Below the pieces are notes generated by a model that did not search any database, had not been told where the DNA came from, and saw only the letters and a list, made by a program, of their open reading frames with translations. The position numbers and the translations under genes are program-made. This document shows positions 30,689 through 38,584 of a stretch of 64,000 bases of DNA, piece after piece; position 1 is the first letter of the stretch, and each line of letters starts with the position of its first letter. Source of the DNA: Nonomuraea typhae (GTDB taxonomy: Bacteria > Actinomycetota > Actinomycetes > Streptosporangiales > Streptosporangiaceae); contig NZ_VRLV01000013.1 of the NCBI RefSeq assembly GCF_009760925.1, positions 242,197 to 306,196 on the forward strand, given 5' to 3'.

Positions 30689-33433
30689 ATGCGTGGCCAG
30701 GAACCCGGGTCGGAGCACGAGCGCGCCGAGACCGACAGCTCGCTCCCTCCGGCGCCGACCCCGCCGCCCAGCTTCGGCCAGACCCTCCCGCCGCCCGGCA
30801 ACGGGCCGGAAGGGGACGCCCAGGAGACGTCGGCGCACCTGCCCTGGCCTGCCGCACCCATCCCCGTGTACCCGGGGCCACCGCCCGGTCTCCCTGAGCC
30901 ACCGTCCGAGCCCTGGGCCGAGACGCCAGGCGGGCGTGCCGGGGAACTGCCGGAGCTTCCGGCGTTCCCCGGGGCCAAGCCGTGGGAGGTGCCGGGGGAG
31001 GATGCGGCGCCCTACGACTGGTTCGCGGGGCCTGAGGGCGGGGCGCCCTGGGGGAGGTCCGCTCCTGAAGGGGCCGGCGCTCCTGGTTCGCCTACTGGGG
31101 CTGGTTTGCCTTCCGAGGCTGGTTCGCCTTCCGGGCCTGGTTCGCCTTCTGGGGCTGGTTTGCCTTCTGGGGCTGGTTTGCCTTCTGGGGCTGGTTCGCC
31201 TTCTGGGTCTGGTTTGCCCGTGCACCCGGCCGGTCCGGATGCGCCCATGCATGGCGGTTCGCCCGGTCCGGGCATGCCCGCGCATCATGCTGATCATGGC
31301 GCCGGTGGCCATGGGCAGCCGGTCGTGCCAGGTGCGCCGCCGTGGGAGCCGCCTCCCGGGTTCACCGCCGCGGCCGCCGACATGCAGGTCTGGCCGTCTC
31401 CGGTTTCCGATTCGCCCGCCACGACGCCGTGGCCGGCGGCGACCGGGGAGCCCATTCCGGGTGCCGACTTCGACAGACTCGACCCGGGCCTGCCCGGCAA
31501 CTGGCCCTCGGGCCAGCCTTCGAACGTCTCGCCTCCGGATACACCGGTCATGCCACCCTGGCCCGAGCTACCCGAACCCGGCCCGCGAGGGCCCATGACG
31601 CCTCCGGCTCACGCCACCCCAGGCGCCCCCGGCCCGGCGCCGGCCCCCGGCACACCGGGTCTGCCCGGCAGGCTTGACGCCTCCGGCCACGCCACCGATC
31701 CCGGCGCATCCGGCCTTCCCGGAAGGCTTGACCCTCCCGGGTTCCCCACGGACCCCAACGCCTCCGGTTACACCACGGACCCAGCCGCCTCCGGTTACAC
31801 CACGGACCCAGCCGCCTCCGGTTACACCACGGACCCGGTCGGCTCCAGCTACACCACGGACCCCAACGCCTCCGGCCTTGCCGGCGGTCCTGGCATGTCC
31901 GGAAACCCGAGCGCCCCCGGCCGTCCCGCTGCCTTCGGCACTCCTGACGGCCACGCCGGTTCCGGCGCCCCGGCCAACCTGGGCACTCCGGGCCACCCCG
32001 GCGCCTCGGCCAACTTCGGCACACCAGGCCACGACGGCGTCCCGGCCAACCTAGGCAACCCCGGTGCCCCGGCCAACCTAGGGACGCCTGGCCACCCTGG
32101 CCACCCTGGTGGCCCAGCCGGCCTGGGCACGCCGGGCAACCCCGGCGCCCCGGCCGCTTCGGGCACGCCGGGCCACGCCGGCGCCTCCGGCCACCCCCAG
32201 GCCGGGAACGGTCCGCATGCCGCTGGCCAGCCCGGCGGCGCCGTACCGGGGAATGCCGGACCCGAGCCGGGCGGGCACGAACCCTACGACCCCAGCCTGA
32301 CCATCCCCGTGGTCAACTCCGGTGACCTGCCGGTCTGGCCACCGCAGGACGCCGCCGGGAACTCCGGCGACACCGGACCCCACCAGCTGCCCGAGCTCCC
32401 CTTCCCGCCGGACGTGTGGGGCCCGAAGCCCGCGCTGCCCGCGCCCCGGCCGCCCGTGGCGCTGCCGTCCTCCGACACCGACACCCCGCCCCACGGGTTC
32501 CCGGCACTGCCCGGCCCGCGACAGCCGGAGGCCGCGTTCGGGACGGGGGCGCCACCGCCATCCGGGTTCGGGACGGGATCCCCGCCACCGCCGGGATTCG
32601 GGACGGGACCCGGGCTCGGCGGGCCCCAGCCGCCCGGGCGGGCGGGGAGCCTGTTCACCCCTGGCGGTCCGCTGCCGCCTCCCGAGCCGGTCGCCCCGGT
32701 GCCCACGCCCCCTGCCAAGGGGAAGAAGGTGCTCCTGGCCACCCTCGGCGTGCTGGTGCTGGTAGGCGTGGGGACGGGAGCGTTCTTCGCCTACCGGTCG
32801 ATCAACAGCTCCAAGCCCGCCGACGCGGCCGCCTCCCAGCCGCCGACGGCCCCGACCAGCCAGCCGACCACCACCGTGCCGACGGACGACCCAGGGGACA
32901 CCTCGGTCCTCAACTCCGAGCAGACCGACCCCAAGAAGCTCTCGCTCACCGAGGCGTTCCCGGCCAAGAAGATCAAGGTCGGCGGCAAGTCGTTCACCAG
33001 GGTCAAGGTCAACATGGCCGCGAGCTGTGAGAAGGCCGCCTCCGGTCCGTTCGCCGACGCGCTGCGCTCGCAGAAGTGCAGCCGGGTCCTCCGGGCCACG
33101 TACGTCGACAGCAAGCGCGACTACGCCGTCACCACCGGCATCGCCGTACTCCCCGACAAGGACGCCGCGGTCGAGGCCGACCAGGCGAAGAACCTCAGCC
33201 GCAACCTGTGGTTCCGTGCCCTTCCCGGCGAGGCGGGCAGCGGCGGCGACCGCGTGCACATCGCCGGCGGCTACGCGGCCGGGCTCGTCTGGGGTCGTTA
33301 CATCGTCTTCAGCTACGCCACGTACGCCGACGGCCACACCCCGACCGCCGAGGAAACCGGCCTGGGCAAGATCAGCGGCGGCTTCCGCGACCAGACCGCC
33401 AAGGTCCTGGAACGCCGCATCGCCGCCAGCTAG
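30689..33433 (+). CDS. Giant Pro/Gly-repeat membrane protein, paralogue of the 29758 gene
   Basis: This 914-residue protein has a cytoplasmic region of about 680 residues made almost wholly of Pro, Gly, Ala, Ser and Thr. Repeats include G(S/L)PSGA units (about 133-174), four ASGYTTDPA-type units (about 358-393) and collagen-like GTPGHPGAPANL units (about 415-510). One membrane helix (about 681-702) leads to an extracellular domain (about 735-914) with the two-Cys block (ASCEKA, QKCSRVLRATY) and WFRALPG, clearly related to its neighbour. There is no signal peptide. A cytoplasmic Pro-rich arm with an outside sensor domain suggests a scaffold; this is inference. Confidence 0.78.
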   Translation: MRGQEPGSEHERAETDSSLPPAPTPPPSFGQTLPPPGNGPEGDAQETSAHLPWPAAPIPVYPGPPPGLPEPPSEPWAETPGGRAGELPELPAFPGAKPWEVPGEDAAPYDWFAGPEGGAPWGRSAPEGAGAPGSPTGAGLPSEAGSPSGPGSPSGAGLPSGAGLPSGAGSPSGSGLPVHPAGPDAPMHGGSPGPGMPAHHADHGAGGHGQPVVPGAPPWEPPPGFTAAAADMQVWPSPVSDSPATTPWPAATGEPIPGADFDRLDPGLPGNWPSGQPSNVSPPDTPVMPPWPELPEPGPRGPMTPPAHATPGAPGPAPAPGTPGLPGRLDASGHATDPGASGLPGRLDPPGFPTDPNASGYTTDPAASGYTTDPAASGYTTDPVGSSYTTDPNASGLAGGPGMSGNPSAPGRPAAFGTPDGHAGSGAPANLGTPGHPGASANFGTPGHDGVPANLGNPGAPANLGTPGHPGHPGGPAGLGTPGNPGAPAASGTPGHAGASGHPQAGNGPHAAGQPGGAVPGNAGPEPGGHEPYDPSLTIPVVNSGDLPVWPPQDAAGNSGDTGPHQLPELPFPPDVWGPKPALPAPRPPVALPSSDTDTPPHGFPALPGPRQPEAAFGTGAPPPSGFGTGSPPPPGFGTGPGLGGPQPPGRAGSLFTPGGPLPPPEPVAPVPTPPAKGKKVLLATLGVLVLVGVGTGAFFAYRSINSSKPADAAASQPPTAPTSQPTTTVPTDDPGDTSVLNSEQTDPKKLSLTEAFPAKKIKVGGKSFTRVKVNMAASCEKAASGPFADALRSQKCSRVLRATYVDSKRDYAVTTGIAVLPDKDAAVEADQAKNLSRNLWFRALPGEAGSGGDRVHIAGGYAAGLVWGRYIVFSYATYADGHTPTAEETGLGKISGGFRDQTAKVLERRIAAS
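31085..31210 (+). repeat. Seven 18-bp tandem repeats inside the Pro/Gly-rich gene
   Basis: Units of the form GGTTTGCCTTCTGGGGCT occur seven times head to tail, with T/C variation, encoding six-residue G(L/S)PSGA blocks. The three central units are nearly identical. Slippage-type expansion within a coding region. Confidence 0.85.
31760..31867 (+). repeat. Four 27-bp tandem repeats inside the Pro/Gly-rich gene
   Basis: Four 27-base units encode the nine-residue block ASGYTTDPA. The first two are identical, the third differs at its end and the fourth (GSSYTTDPN) is the most diverged. The Tyr residues stand out in a region otherwise free of aromatics. Confidence 0.85.
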
Positions 33434-33460
33434 CCGCTCTGACCCGAAAGGAGCGGCTAG
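33430..33460. terminator. Shared bidirectional terminator containing both stop codons
   Basis: CTAGCCGCTC (33430-33439) and GAGCGGCTAG (33451-33460) form a perfect 10-bp stem with an 11-base loop. The TAG of the plus-strand gene (33431-33433) and the TAG of truA on the minus strand (33457-33459) both lie within the stem. Confidence 0.8.
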
Positions 33461-34437
33461 CCGAGCGTCCGTACCCGTCGCGTGGCCGCCGCCCTGGCGG
33501 CCAGCTCCCCCGCGTCCGGATATGTCACCTCTTCCAGGCACAACCCATGCGCAGGCGCCACATGCACCCCAGAGTCGCGTACGGCTGCCGCCAGCACCTG
33601 CCCGGGCCACTCCACAGGCCGGCGCCCATCACCGGCCGCCATGAGCGACCCGACGAGCGCCCGCACCATCGAGTGGCAGAACGCGTCCGCGACCACCGTG
33701 GCCACGAGCAGCCCCCGCTCGTCCCGGACCCAGTCGAGCCGCTGCAGCGCCCGGATCGTGGTGGCACCCTCCCGCTTCTTGCAGAAGGCCGCGAAGTCGT
33801 GCTCCCCCAGCAGGTGTACGGCTGCCGTGTTCATGGCGTCCACGTCCAGCGCCCGGGCATGCCACACCACTTCGCGCCGCAGCAAGGGGTCCACACCCCC
33901 CGGCGCATCGCACACCCGATACGCATACCGCCGCGCCATAGCCGAGAACCGTGCGTCAAAGCCCCCAGGAGCCACGGAGACGCGAAATATCCGCACATCC
34001 GACCCCAGAACCCCAGCCAGCCTCCGCACCAACGCAGCCAGCCTCTCAGCCCCCGCCACGCTCGAAGCCCCGGCCACGCTCGAAGCCCCGGCCACGCTCG
34101 AAGCCCCGGCCACGCTCGAAGCCCCGGCCGCATCCGCCGCGGTCTCCGGCCCCAGCGCGCCGGCCGCCGCTGCCCGCTTCCCCCGCGGGTCCAGCTCCGC
34201 CAGGGCCTCCGCCGGCAGGTCCACGTGCGCCACCTGCCCCCGGGCATGCACCCCCGCGTCCGTACGGCCGGCCACGGTCAGCTGGGGTTCCTCCGGCAGC
34301 CGGAGAATCCGCCCCAGCGCCGCCTCGATCTCCCCCTGAACCGTCCGCCGCCCGGGCTGACGCGCCCAGCCGGAGAAGTCCGTGCCGTCATAGCCCAGGT
34401 CGAGGCGGAGCCGTACCACGATGTCATCCTCCCGCAC
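33457..34437 (-). CDS. truA: tRNA pseudouridine38-40 synthase TruA
   Basis: TruA modifies the anticodon arm of many tRNAs. The 326-residue protein has the catalytic Asp60 in AGRTDAGVHA, RRYAYRV, and the dimer/RNA-binding block FCHSMVRALVGSL. It is longer than usual because residues about 84-133 form an Ala/Gly-rich insertion containing four AGASSV units (104-127) encoded by perfect 18-bp repeats. Because the insertion follows the N-terminal catalytic segment and lies before FSAMARRYAYR, it is probably a surface loop. It follows rplQ, its normal place. Confidence 0.93.
   Translation of the reverse strand: MREDDIVVRLRLDLGYDGTDFSGWARQPGRRTVQGEIEAALGRILRLPEEPQLTVAGRTDAGVHARGQVAHVDLPAEALAELDPRGKRAAAAGALGPETAADAAGASSVAGASSVAGASSVAGASSVAGAERLAALVRRLAGVLGSDVRIFRVSVAPGGFDARFSAMARRYAYRVCDAPGGVDPLLRREVVWHARALDVDAMNTAAVHLLGEHDFAAFCKKREGATTIRALQRLDWVRDERGLLVATVVADAFCHSMVRALVGSLMAAGDGRRPVEWPGQVLAAAVRDSGVHVAPAHGLCLEEVTYPDAGELAARAAATRRVRTLG
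34057..34128 (-). repeat. Four perfect 18-bp tandem repeats in truA
   Basis: CACGCTCGAAGCCCCGGC (plus-strand reading) occurs four times without a mismatch at 34057, 34075, 34093 and 34111. The unit length of 18 keeps the frame. Perfect identity implies recent expansion and likely length variation between strains. Confidence 0.92.
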
Positions 34438-34463
34438 TGCCGTAACTCCCGCCGGAACGCGAA

Positions 34464-34502
34464 ACGGGCCCGTCCCCCCAACGCGCAGGGGTCCGGGCCC
34501 GT
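34464..34502 (-). terminator. Hairpin after rplQ
   Basis: ACGGGCCC (34464-34471) pairs with GGGCCCGT (34495-34502), with an inner CCCC/GGGG stem. It lies 13 bases after the rplQ stop and 26 before truA, and probably ends or attenuates the alpha-operon transcript. Confidence 0.65.
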
Positions 34503-34515
34503 CGGGCCTGAAAGA

Positions 34516-35067
34516 TCAGGCCTCGTCCTTCTTGGCCTCGGTCTCCTCGGCCTTGGCCTCCTCCGAGGTCTCCGCGGACGCCTCGGCGGCCTCAGGGGCC
34601 TCGCTCTCGGCGTCGTTGGCCTCGGTGGTCTCCTCCACGACCTCCTCCGCGGCCTCAGCGGCAGCGGCGGCCGGAGCCGCGGTGGTGCGGGAGACGGTGA
34701 CCGGGTTCAGCTGCTCGGTGACCAGCTCGATGACCGCCATGGGCGCGTTGTCGCCCTTGCGGTTACCGATCTTGGTGATCCGCGTGTAGCCACCGGGACG
34801 CTCGGCGAAGGTCACCGCGATCTCGGTGAAGAGGTGGTGGACGACGCCCTTGTCGCGAACGACGGACAGCACCTGGCGACGGTTGTGGATGTCGCCCTTC
34901 TTGGCCTTGGTGATCAGGCGCTCCGCCAGCGGGCGGACGCGCTTGGCCTTGGTCACGGTGGTGGTGAGACGGCCGTGGCGGAACAGATCGGTGGCGAGGT
35001 TCGCCAGGATCAGCCGCTCGTGGGCCGGGCTGCCGCCGAGACGCGCACCCTTGGTGGGCTTGGGCAT
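34516..35067 (-). CDS. rplQ: 50S ribosomal protein L17
   Basis: The 183-residue protein has the L17 core MPKPTKGARLGGSPAHERLILANLA through PMAVIELV (about 1-120). It then carries an acidic Glu/Ala-rich tail of about 55 residues (EVVEETTEANDAES and further), a feature of several actinobacterial L17 proteins. The core ends at about residue 125; the tail is probably disordered. It is the last gene of the rpsM-rpsK-rpsD-rpoA-rplQ group. Confidence 0.95.
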   Translation of the reverse strand: MPKPTKGARLGGSPAHERLILANLATDLFRHGRLTTTVTKAKRVRPLAERLITKAKKGDIHNRRQVLSVVRDKGVVHHLFTEIAVTFAERPGGYTRITKIGNRKGDNAPMAVIELVTEQLNPVTVSRTTAAPAAAAAEAAEEVVEETTEANDAESEAPEAAEASAETSEEAKAEETEAKKDEA

Positions 35068-35154
35068 GGTGGTTCTCCTTGTGAGTTAACCCGCCCCGGC
35101 CGTGCCAGGTACCGGAGTCGGGCCGGTCGCGCGGACAGCGCGCCCGTTCGTGGA

Positions 35155-35187
35155 CCCGCGCCGGGTGCATGCGACACCCGGCGCGGG
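35155..35187 (-). terminator. 13-bp hairpin between rpoA and rplQ
   Basis: CCCGCGCCGGGTG and CACCCGGCGCGGG form a perfect 13-bp stem with a 7-base loop, 22 bases after the rpoA stop. Since rplQ is normally co-transcribed with rpoA, this may be an attenuator or RNA-processing site rather than a full terminator. Confidence 0.6.
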
Positions 35188-35208
35188 CTGGGACCCCAGG
35201 CAGGGGTC

Positions 35209-36225
35209 TTAGTACTGCTCGGTCTCCACGTAAGCGGAGTCGTCATCGTCGTAGCCGCCGCCGGCCACCGCGCTCGGGTCGAACCCGGGCGGGGAGTCCT
35301 TGAGCGCCAGCGACATCTCGTGCAGCTTCTGCTTGACCTCTTCGATGGACTTCGCGCCGAAATTCCTTATATCGAGAAGGTCCTGCTCGCTGCGGGCGAC
35401 GAGCTCACCCACGGTGTGGATGCCCTCGCGCTTGAGGCAGTTGTAGGAACGAACCGTGAGGTTCAGCTCCTCGATCGGCAGCGCCAGATCGGCGGCCAGG
35501 GCCGCGTCGGTCGGGGACGGGCCGATGTCGATGCCCTCGGCCTCGACGTTCAGCTCGCGGGCCAGGCCGAACAGCTCGACCAGCGTCTTGCCGGCGGAGG
35601 CCACGGCGTCGCGCGGCTTCATGGCGGCCTTGGTCTCGACGTCCAGGATGAGGCGGTCGAAGTCGGTGCGCTGCTCGACTCGGGTGGCCTCGACCTTGTA
35701 GGTGACCTTGAGGACCGGCGAGTAGATCGAGTCGATCGGAATGCGGCCGATCTCCTGGCCGGGCTGCTTGTTCTGCGCCGCGGAGACGTAGCCGCGACCG
35801 CGCTCGACGGTCAGCTCCATCTCCAGCTTCGCCTTGCCGTTGAGCGTGGCGATGCGCAGTTCGGGGTTGTGCACCTCGACGCCGGCGGGCGGCGCGATGT
35901 CGGCGGCAGTGACCTCGCCCGGGCCCTGCTTGCGCAGGTACATGACGACCGGCTCGTCGTGCTCGGAGGAGACGACCAGTTCCTTGAGGTTCAGGATGAT
36001 GTCGGTGACATCCTCCTTGACCCCCGGCACGGTCGAGAACTCGTGGAGCACGCCCTCGATGCGGATGCTGGTGACGGCCGCGCCCGGAATGGACGACAGC
36101 AGCGTGCGCCGCACCGCGTTGCCGATGGTGTAGCCGAAGCCCGGCTCCAGCGGCTCGATGACGAAGCGGGACCGGGTCTCGTCGATCGACTCTTCGAGAA
36201 GAGTCGGACGCTGAGCGATCAGCAT
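35209..36225 (-). CDS. rpoA: RNA polymerase alpha subunit
   Basis: The 338-residue protein starts MLIAQRPTLLEESIDETRSRFVIEPLEPG. It has the assembly domain (about 1-230) with GYTIGNAVRRTLLSSIPGAAV, and the C-terminal domain (about 250-320) with LTVRSYNCLKREGIHTVGELV and the DNA/activator-contact NFGAKSIEEVKQKL. The tail is acidic with Tyr (DDDDSAYVETEQY). Length and order are normal. Confidence 0.97.
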   Translation of the reverse strand: MLIAQRPTLLEESIDETRSRFVIEPLEPGFGYTIGNAVRRTLLSSIPGAAVTSIRIEGVLHEFSTVPGVKEDVTDIILNLKELVVSSEHDEPVVMYLRKQGPGEVTAADIAPPAGVEVHNPELRIATLNGKAKLEMELTVERGRGYVSAAQNKQPGQEIGRIPIDSIYSPVLKVTYKVEATRVEQRTDFDRLILDVETKAAMKPRDAVASAGKTLVELFGLARELNVEAEGIDIGPSPTDAALAADLALPIEELNLTVRSYNCLKREGIHTVGELVARSEQDLLDIRNFGAKSIEEVKQKLHEMSLALKDSPPGFDPSAVAGGGYDDDDSAYVETEQY

Positions 36226-36282
36226 GTGGGATCTCCCCTTGTAGTGCGGCGACCGCTATATGACGCCGCTCTGCATAACAGC

Positions 36283-36316
36283 CTAAATGGCGTACGGCAT
36301 GCCGTACGCCATTTAG
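36283..36316. terminator. 34-bp perfect palindrome between rpsD and rpoA
   Basis: Two 17-base arms (CTAAATGGCGTACGGCA and its complement) meet without a loop, in the 101-bp gap between the rpsD stop and the rpoA start. It contains the GTACGGC core. It is too strong to ignore inside a ribosomal operon: terminator, RNase III-type processing site or dimeric-protein operator are all possible. Confidence 0.65.
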
Positions 36317-36326
36317 CAGCGAGTGA

Positions 36327-36953
36327 CTACTTGGAGTAGTACTCGACGATCAGCTGCTCCTGGACCTGGGTGTCAATCTGACCGCGGACGGGCAGCTGGT
36401 GGACCAGGACACGGAGCTTCTCCGGCACGACGCCGAGCCACGCGGGAACGGTGCGCTCGCCGGCGGTGGCGCGGGCCACCTCGTACGGCATCAGGTTGCG
36501 CTTGTTCTCGCGGACCTCGATGATGTCGTGCTCGCGCACGCGGTAGGACGGGATGTCGACCTTCTTGCCGTTCACCAGGATGTGGCCGTGGCGCACCTGC
36601 TGGCGGGCGGCGTCGCGCGACTGGGCGAACCCGGCGCGGAAGACGACGTTGTCGAGGCGGCTCTCCAGGATCTGGAGCAGCACCTCACCGGACTTGCCGG
36701 TCTTGCCGGTGGCTTCCTCGTAGTAGTTGCGGAACTGCTTCTCGAGGACGCCGTAGATGCGGCGGGTCTTCTGCTTCTCACGGAGCTGGAGCTGGTACTC
36801 CGACTCCTTCGGACGACCGCGACCGTGCTCACCCGGCGGGTAAGGACGAATCTCGATGGGGCACTTCGCGGACTCGCACTTGCTGCCCTTGAGGAAGAGC
36901 TTGGTCTTCTCACGACGGCAAAGCTTGCAGTCCGCACCCGTGTAACGAGCCAT
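36327..36953 (-). CDS. rpsD: 30S ribosomal protein S4
   Basis: The 208-residue S4 has the start MARYTGADCKLCRREKTKLFLKG with the Cys pattern CxxC...C (Cys9, Cys12, then SKCESAKC) of the zinc-binding form. The S4 RNA-binding domain (RLDNVVFRAGFAQSRDAARQQVRHGHILVNG) spans about 95-150. It is a primary 16S rRNA binder. Order rpsK-rpsD-rpoA is standard. Confidence 0.97.
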   Translation of the reverse strand: MARYTGADCKLCRREKTKLFLKGSKCESAKCPIEIRPYPPGEHGRGRPKESEYQLQLREKQKTRRIYGVLEKQFRNYYEEATGKTGKSGEVLLQILESRLDNVVFRAGFAQSRDAARQQVRHGHILVNGKKVDIPSYRVREHDIIEVRENKRNLMPYEVARATAGERTVPAWLGVVPEKLRVLVHQLPVRGQIDTQVQEQLIVEYYSK

Positions 36954-36973
36954 TTCTCTCTATCTCCTGGGTG

Positions 36974-37378
36974 TCAGACGCGGCGGCGCTTCGGCGGACG
37001 GCAGCCGTTGTGCGGAACCGGGGTCACGTCCTGGATGGAACCGACCTCGAGCCCGGTCGCCTGCAGCGAACGGATCGCGGTCTCACGGCCGGAGCCGGGG
37101 CCCTTGACGAAGACGTCGACCTTGCGCATGCCGTGCTCCATGGCGCGGCGAGCGGCGTTCTCGGCGGCCATCTGCGCGGCGAACGGGGTGGACTTGCGGG
37201 AGCCCTTGAAACCCACGTGGCCGGCGCTGGCCCAGGAGATCACGTTCCCGTTGGGGTCGGTGATCGAGACGATCGTGTTGTTGAACGTGCTCTTGATGTG
37301 GGCGTGCCCGTGAGCGACGTTCTTCTTTTCCTTGCGGCGCACCTTCTTCGGGGCGCCCTGACGGCTCTTAGGAGGCAT
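36974..37378 (-). CDS. rpsK: 30S ribosomal protein S11
   Basis: The 134-residue S11 has a basic N-terminus (MPPKSRQGAPKKVRRKEKK) and the blocks HIKSTFNNTIVSITDPNGN, GRETAIRSLQ and VTPVPHNGCRPPKRRRV, which are diagnostic. It forms part of the platform of the small subunit. It lies 20 bases before rpsD on the same strand. Confidence 0.97.
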   Translation of the reverse strand: MPPKSRQGAPKKVRRKEKKNVAHGHAHIKSTFNNTIVSITDPNGNVISWASAGHVGFKGSRKSTPFAAQMAAENAARRAMEHGMRKVDVFVKGPGSGRETAIRSLQATGLEVGSIQDVTPVPHNGCRPPKRRRV

Positions 37379-37422
37379 TGTTTGCCATTACTCCTGAGGT
37401 CTTCGGTCCGCGGCTGCGCGAA

Positions 37423-37803
37423 CTACTTCTTACCGGGCTTCTTCTTACCGGCGACGGTCTTCTTCTTGCCCTTGCGGGTGCGCGCGTTGGTCTGCGTGCG
37501 CTGGCCGTGGACGGGAAGACCCTTGCGGTGACGGATGCCCTGGTAGCAACCGATCTCGATCTTGCGGCGGATGTCGGCCTGGACCTCACGGCGCAGGTCA
37601 CCCTCGATCTTGAAGTTCGCCTCGATGTAGTCACGCATCGGGACGAGCTCGGCGTCGGAGAGCTGGTGCACGCGCAGGTCGCCGCTCACGCCGGTGGCCT
37701 TGAGGACCTCAAGGGCGCGGGTGCGGCCGATTCCGAAAATGTAGGTGAGAGCGATCTCCAGCCGCTTGTCGCGGGGGAGGTCGACGCCAACCAGGCGAGC
37801 CAT
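37423..37803 (-). CDS. rpsM: 30S ribosomal protein S13
   Basis: The 126-residue S13 starts MARLVGVDLPRDKRLEIALTYIFGIG and contains RHRKGLPVHGQRTQTNARTRKG, the head-domain signature, with a Lys-rich tail. The ATG at 37803 gives the family length; an in-frame GTG-led extension upstream has no similarity to S13. It heads the run rpsM-rpsK-rpsD. Confidence 0.97.
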   Translation of the reverse strand: MARLVGVDLPRDKRLEIALTYIFGIGRTRALEVLKATGVSGDLRVHQLSDAELVPMRDYIEANFKIEGDLRREVQADIRRKIEIGCYQGIRHRKGLPVHGQRTQTNARTRKGKKKTVAGKKKPGKK

Positions 37804-37996
37804 GGTCGGGCATTCTCCTTCTCTGTGGCGGAGGTCTGGCACACCACTTCCCCTCCCCATGCCCGGGGCGAGGGCCTCGGCCTCCGACCGAGGGTGTTCC
37901 GCTGATGCGGGTGTGGCACGCGATTACTTCGCAGGCTGCTCATGCGTCGAGCCCGCCACCCTCACGGGTGTCGGACTCGGAGAAGCCTTTCCGCGA
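37804..37996. other. 193-bp gap between rpmJ and rpsM
   Basis: No gene is seen. An imperfect hairpin (CCCTCCCC/GGGGCGAGGG, 37851-37874) lies within 50 bases of rpsM, and CACCC/GGGTG (37967-37980) near rpmJ. Confidence 0.35.
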
Positions 37997-38110
37997 CTAG
38001 CCCTGGCGCTGCTTGTGGCGCAGGTTGTCGCAGATCACCATGACGCGACCGTGCCGGCGGATCACCTTGCACTTGTCGCAGATCTTCTTGACGCTCGGCT
38101 TAACCTTCAT
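37997..38110 (-). CDS. rpmJ: 50S ribosomal protein L36
   Basis: A 37-residue protein, MKVKPSVKKICDKCKVIRR and onward to CDNLRHKQRQG, with the zinc ligands Cys11, Cys14, Cys27 and a His near the end. This is the zinc-binding (C+) type of L36, the normal housekeeping form in actinobacteria. It lies between infA and rpsM, as expected. Confidence 0.95.
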   Translation of the reverse strand: MKVKPSVKKICDKCKVIRRHGRVMVICDNLRHKQRQG

Positions 38111-38167
38111 TGTCCTTCGTAATCCTCAGACGCACTGCCGGCCGGCTCCGCAGGAGCCCGCCGCGCA

Positions 38168-38389
38168 TTACTTGTATCGGTAGACGATCCGCCCGCGACT
38201 CAGGTCGTAGGGGCTCAGTTCAACGACTACCCGGTCGTCAGGAAGGATCCGGATGTAGTGCATCCGCATCCGTCCGCTGATGTGGGCCAGGACCTTATGG
38301 CCGTTGTCGAGCTGCACCCGGAACATGGCGTTCGGGAGCGACTCAACCACAGTGCCCTCGATCTCGATGGCGCCGTCTTTCTTGGCCAA
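38168..38389 (-). CDS. infA: Translation initiation factor IF-1
   Basis: A 73-residue OB-fold protein, MAKKDGAIEIEGTVVESLPNA with HISGRMRMHYIRILPGDR-like (here LPDDR) and SRGRIVYRYK. It blocks the A site during initiation. The start is TTG at 38389, preceded by GAGGGA; longer readings add 15 unrelated residues. Family length is 73, which supports this start. It begins the infA-rpmJ-rpsM group, separated from map by a four-gene insertion. Confidence 0.94.
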   Translation of the reverse strand: MAKKDGAIEIEGTVVESLPNAMFRVQLDNGHKVLAHISGRMRMHYIRILPDDRVVVELSPYDLSRGRIVYRYK

Positions 38390-38524
38390 AATCCCTCGCG
38401 TTTCACTGATCGGTCGTCTGAGGTTTCGGTTCACTGCAGCCGCGACTTCACGCTTCGAAGAGAGCGGCGACCGGCAAAGGCCGCCGACGCGCGATAGTCA
38501 AAGTGAGCCGACTAAGGAGTGTAC

Positions 38525-38563
38525 GACACCTGACCTCAAAACGCGAAACGCGTGCCAGGTGTC
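38525..38563. promoter_or_regulatory. Inverted repeat upstream of infA
   Basis: GACACCTG (38525-38532) and CAGGTGTC (38556-38563) flank 23 bases between the sortase-like gene and infA. A possible minus-strand -10 (TACACT, 38518-38523) lies just inside the infA side. The repeat could be a weak terminator of the sortase unit or an operator of the infA promoter. Confidence 0.35.
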
Positions 38564-38584
38564 CTGACACAACCATGCGCCAGC

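Noticed and set aside
31085..31867. CRISPR-like or satellite repeat array
   Set aside because: Units are 18 and 27 bases, contiguous without spacers and in frame within a coding gene.
33076..36339. 1087-residue open frame on the plus strand
   Set aside because: Spans the end of the Pro/Gly-rich gene and runs antisense through truA, rplQ and rpoA; Arg/Pro/Gly-rich without protein-like features.
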